This document shows positions 61,649 through 64,000 of a stretch of 64,000 nucleotides of DNA, in pieces. How positions within the stretch are numbered: position 1 is the stretch's first letter; each line of letters starts with the position of its first letter. Below the pieces are notes generated by a model. The model worked only from the letters and a program-made list of their open reading frames with translations. It did not search any database and was not told where the DNA came from. The stretch is from NCBI GenBank assembly GCA_965208065.1, contig OZ242313.1:496001-560000 (forward strand). Direction: 5' to 3'. The translations under genes were made by a program, and so were the position numbers. This stretch comes from Bin103 sp002238925 (GTDB taxonomy: Bacteria; Spirochaetota; Spirochaetia; SZUA-6; Bin103).

Positions 61649-62281
61649 CTATAGACCGAGGCGGCGGATCTCCTTGGCCACGAACGGAAATAGCCTCTCC
61701 ACGATGTGCAGCTTTCGGTGTTCGCAGTAATACTGAACATGCTGGTGTCGCGTATTGCACCAGTCGAAGTCATTCAATCCCAAGCGGCTGATTGTCGTCG
61801 CGACGCCTTGCTTTCGAGATGCGTCGAGCGAAGCGGCTGGGTGCACCCGGAACTCCACGATATCCATTACGAACCATGCGTCGTCGATGCAGAACGGATC
61901 GAGGACGTCAGTGTACTCTCTCTTGTTCCGGTTCATGCGCAGGCAGGCGAGACGATAGTTGCGCCACTCGTAGACCAGCCGCCAGTTCCTCGACTTGGGG
62001 ACCATGTGATCCACCGTGCAGTCGGCGTCAGGCTCGATGCGCTTCCCCGAGAACGCACACACGCTGTCGTACCTGTCTCGCAGGTGGTCTCGGACTCGCT
62101 TCCAATAATCGGGGAAAACGCGGCCCGGAATCGCTGACGGCGACGACGCCACCTGAGCAAACGGGCGGCCTCGTGTACGTGGCGACGGTCTGCCAGCCAA
62201 CTCCGCGATGGCCCACGAACCTGGTTCGCGAACCCTCTGGTCGAAGTTGTCCGGTTCCGGCTGCGGCACAACCCTGATCAT
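61649..62281 (-). CDS. HNH endonuclease, Septu PtuB-like
   Basis: 210 aa from ATG 62281, which overlaps the ATPase stop as ATGA. HNH core: VCAFSGKRIEPDADC, TVDHMVPKSRNW (catalytic Asp-His) and YEWRNYRLACLRMNRNKRE (Asn and final metal-site residue). The C-terminal half (DDAWFVMDIVEFRVHP; DWCNTRHQHVQYYCEHRKL) is typical of HNH partners of ABC-type ATPases. ATPase followed by HNH nuclease is the Septu (PtuA-PtuB) layout, in which phage infection unleashes the nuclease. It ends about 30 bp before the transposon-linked frame. Confidence 0.85.
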   Translation of the reverse strand: MIRVVPQPEPDNFDQRVREPGSWAIAELAGRPSPRTRGRPFAQVASSPSAIPGRVFPDYWKRVRDHLRDRYDSVCAFSGKRIEPDADCTVDHMVPKSRNWRLVYEWRNYRLACLRMNRNKREYTDVLDPFCIDDAWFVMDIVEFRVHPAASLDASRKQGVATTISRLGLNDFDWCNTRHQHVQYYCEHRKLHIVERLFPFVAKEIRRLGL

Positions 62282-63594
62282 TGCTGCCCGGTAGCTCTCT
62301 TCTCCCGCAGCAGTTCGCGGAAGTGACCCCATCCTGCGAGAAACGGATCGGCATCGGAGAGCACCTTGCCGAGTTTACGCCCTACCTCCTCCACTTCGTC
62401 GAGTGAAGGGTTTTCGCCACTGAGCAACGCGCGAGCCCGCAGGACAACTCGCTCCGCCTCGACGCTTCCGCGGTCGGTGACCAGGTCGAACGCTTCGCTG
62501 GTGAGCCAATGGCCCACCGCGCCGCGCCGTTCGTATGTCCTGCGGCGGAGCACGACCCCGAACTCGCCTTCCAGATCCAGGTCGAACCAGGCGTCTCGTT
62601 CGTCGTCAAACCAGACTTCGGCGGAGGACAGCACCAACGGGGAGTGTGTGGTAACTACCATTTGTACGGCCGTTGGCGTGCCGAGCGCACGCACGGCGCC
62701 TCTCAGGCTGTGTAGAATCGATCGTTGCCAACGGGGATGCAGGTGGCTCTCCACCTCGTCAATCAGCAACACCACACTGTCGCACGGACCTTCGCCGAGT
62801 TGTTCAGCGGCCAGGCGGTGTTCGCGCCATGCCAAAGTGAGCACGTAGGCCAGCGCGACGATGCGACGGATGCCGGCGGACGCGTGCAGGATGGGAATCG
62901 CTTCGTCGTAGCCGGTGCGCAGGGTCGGGATGTCCCGCGGGTCGTCGATGGAAATGCGAGACAGACTCCCCGGCTCCACACGGACATCGGTGCCGTCGGA
63001 GGCCAGGGTCTCTATCACCGTCTTCATGGCGGTGTGACTTTCGTTCTGCGCGCTGATCCAGGCAGCCCAGTCGATGATCAAGCCGTTGCAGATCGGTACG
63101 CGTCTGCCGTTCTCCTGTACATACGCACCGTTCCACACCTCGTCCTGCGTAAACACCTGGGCCGGGCGCCGCTCGGAGATGTCGGCGTCACCGCGCCGTC
63201 TCCAGTAGTTCCTGGCAGGATCCCAGAACGAGAACGACCCGTCCGTGTGAGCGTAGATCACCAACCCCGGCAGTAACGGCCTTCCGGGAGGTCCCACCCA
63301 CGCTTGATCCCGCGGGACGTACCGAGCCTCGTAGGTAGCTGTGGTGCGCCTTCCCCGCGCACCAAACTCGATCGTCGCATCCTCGCCGGCCAGCCTGGGT
63401 CGAGCCGCATACCCGGCGTTCATGTGCGGGTTCACTTCCTGCGGCCACTTCCGGGTCAGCGCCCACCAGATCACGTCCAGCAGGAAGCTCTTGCCCAGTC
63501 CGTTGTCTCCGGTAAACAGGTTGAGCCCCGGAGCGAACTCCATATCCATGCTGGACGCGGGACCGACATTGCGGAGACGCAAGGACTCAATCAT
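62278..63594 (-). CDS. ABC-type ATPase, Septu PtuA-like
   Basis: 438 aa. Walker A LFTGDNGLGKSFLLD near residue 30, signature-like HASAGIRRIVALAYVL near 235, Walker B SVVLLIDEVESHLHPRWQ near 270 and switch VVTTHSPLVLSS near 310. The N-terminal IESLRLRNVGPASSMDMEF is typical of RecF/SMC-like heads. ATGA overlap with the HNH gene shows they work together. This is a third ATPase pair in the window, distinct in sequence from those at 17883 and 24582. Confidence 0.88.
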   Translation of the reverse strand: MIESLRLRNVGPASSMDMEFAPGLNLFTGDNGLGKSFLLDVIWWALTRKWPQEVNPHMNAGYAARPRLAGEDATIEFGARGRRTTATYEARYVPRDQAWVGPPGRPLLPGLVIYAHTDGSFSFWDPARNYWRRRGDADISERRPAQVFTQDEVWNGAYVQENGRRVPICNGLIIDWAAWISAQNESHTAMKTVIETLASDGTDVRVEPGSLSRISIDDPRDIPTLRTGYDEAIPILHASAGIRRIVALAYVLTLAWREHRLAAEQLGEGPCDSVVLLIDEVESHLHPRWQRSILHSLRGAVRALGTPTAVQMVVTTHSPLVLSSAEVWFDDERDAWFDLDLEGEFGVVLRRRTYERRGAVGHWLTSEAFDLVTDRGSVEAERVVLRARALLSGENPSLDEVEEVGRKLGKVLSDADPFLAGWGHFRELLREKRATGQQ

Positions 63595-63658
63595 GGCGCC
63601 AACTCAGATTAACAGAAAAGGGAAATCGGCACGACTCAGCTTTGGCGACGTGGCGACG

Positions 63659-64000
63659 CTATTGGGCAAGACACACATCGATTCCGTGGTGGACGGCGAC
63701 GAGGTGCTGGCCAAGTTCGCCGGTCTGGTGGAGCACCTTGAAGCCGTGGGATTCCACCTCCGCGCGCAGCCGGGGGCCGGTGCGGTAGCGGCGGAACGGG
63801 TAGTACCATGATCCGTTGACGCGGATCGAGCCGTCGATCTGTTCCTTGCCGTCGTTGCCGCCGTGCAGTTGGTAGTAGATGTCGGTGGCCGGGTCGAACA
63901 GGCCCGCTTCGTCGTAGCGGTCGAATACGCGGCCCGTCCGCGCGTCGGCCACCTGCCGGTCGCGCCGGTGGCGGGCGGCGGCGTACATGGCGCTGCTTAC
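63659..64000 (-). CDS. C-terminal part of an unidentified protein, 5' end outside window
   Basis: The frame is open to the right edge (114 codons). Protein-like stretches include RVFDRYDEAGLFDPATDIYY, QLHGGNDGKEQIDGSIRV, NGSWYYPFRRYRTGPRLRAE and VESHGFKVLHQTGELGQHLV. The last part resembles the C-terminal strand-helix of a class I methyltransferase, but I cannot confirm that. It points the same way as the ATPase/HNH pair and ends 64 bp before it, so it may be a third gene of that operon. An overlapping plus-strand frame (63594-63811) is less convincing. Confidence 0.5.
   Translation of the reverse strand, partial: VSSAMYAAARHRRDRQVADARTGRVFDRYDEAGLFDPATDIYYQLHGGNDGKEQIDGSIRVNGSWYYPFRRYRTGPRLRAEVESHGFKVLHQTGELGQHLVAVHHGIDVCLAQ

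Noticed and set aside
63594..63811. Plus-strand frame at the right end as a divergent small gene
   Set aside because: Readable, but it overlaps a minus-strand frame with stronger protein-like composition that fits the operon direction.

Overview
The window is high-GC bacterial chromosome with densely packed, often overlapping genes. Many junctions are ATGA or GTGA stop/start overlaps, and GTG and TTG starts are common. A spirochaete is the best guess: there is a class I lysyl-tRNA synthetase, a short DksA-like zinc-finger protein with a TTG start, a stand-alone DbpA-type RNA-binding domain protein, and a MoxR/DUF58/VWA/TPR (Bat) cluster. This is inferred from gene content only; there is no rRNA gene to confirm it. 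It is diderm: there are lipoproteins, a beta-barrel protein and RlpA.

Layout. 1-3843: the 3' part of a GHKL/Hsp90-like plus histidine-kinase protein and a receiver-type partner, lower in GC than most of the window. 4106-9026: ftsK, uppP and rsmG on the minus strand, then a coiled-coil protein. 9196-10266: a degraded amidohydrolase. 10634-14191: three tandem paralogous lipoprotein genes, two of them followed by a decayed copy of the 3' end of the beta-barrel gene that lies intact after the third. 14198-17277: a LolA-like carrier and an MMPL/RND exporter in operon with that barrel. 17250-19388: an ABC-type ATPase with a small nuclease-like partner. 19652-24561: proline iminopeptidase, an AAA/PD-(D/E)XK protein with a damaged 5' end, a HAD hydrolase and alanine racemase. 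24582-26782: a RloA/RloB-like pair that runs into ilvC. 27670-29729: DbpA-like protein, trmB, dksA-like, infA. 29901-37280: small Cys-rich protein, Bat cluster, argJ. 37394-40926: rmuC, a secreted EEP hydrolase, purC, clpP. 41041-44718: apbE, an alpha-oxoamine synthase and a cysteate-synthase-like enzyme, opposite a TetR regulator with a palindromic operator. 45686-52174: era, then a sulfate-assimilation operon (rrf2, cysH, cysD, cysN, cobA-hemD). 52341-59030: hicAB, mnmA, rpiA, lysS, rlpA, tRNA-Arg(CCT), nadE. 59216-64000: a DUF4268/nuclease-like protein, a dead Mu-type transposase, and a Septu-like HNH/ATPase pair.

How it fits together. Housekeeping operons alternate with small, separate ATPase-plus-nuclease modules that look like anti-phage or conflict systems. 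They are scattered singly between core genes and not clustered in one island. The two observations I find most interesting are (a) the overlapping cysteate-synthase-like and alpha-oxoamine synthase genes, which together suggest sulfonolipid (capnine-type) synthesis in the same genome region as assimilatory sulfate reduction, and (b) the ATPase plus small D...ELK protein pair at 17250-19388, whose partner I cannot assign to a named system.
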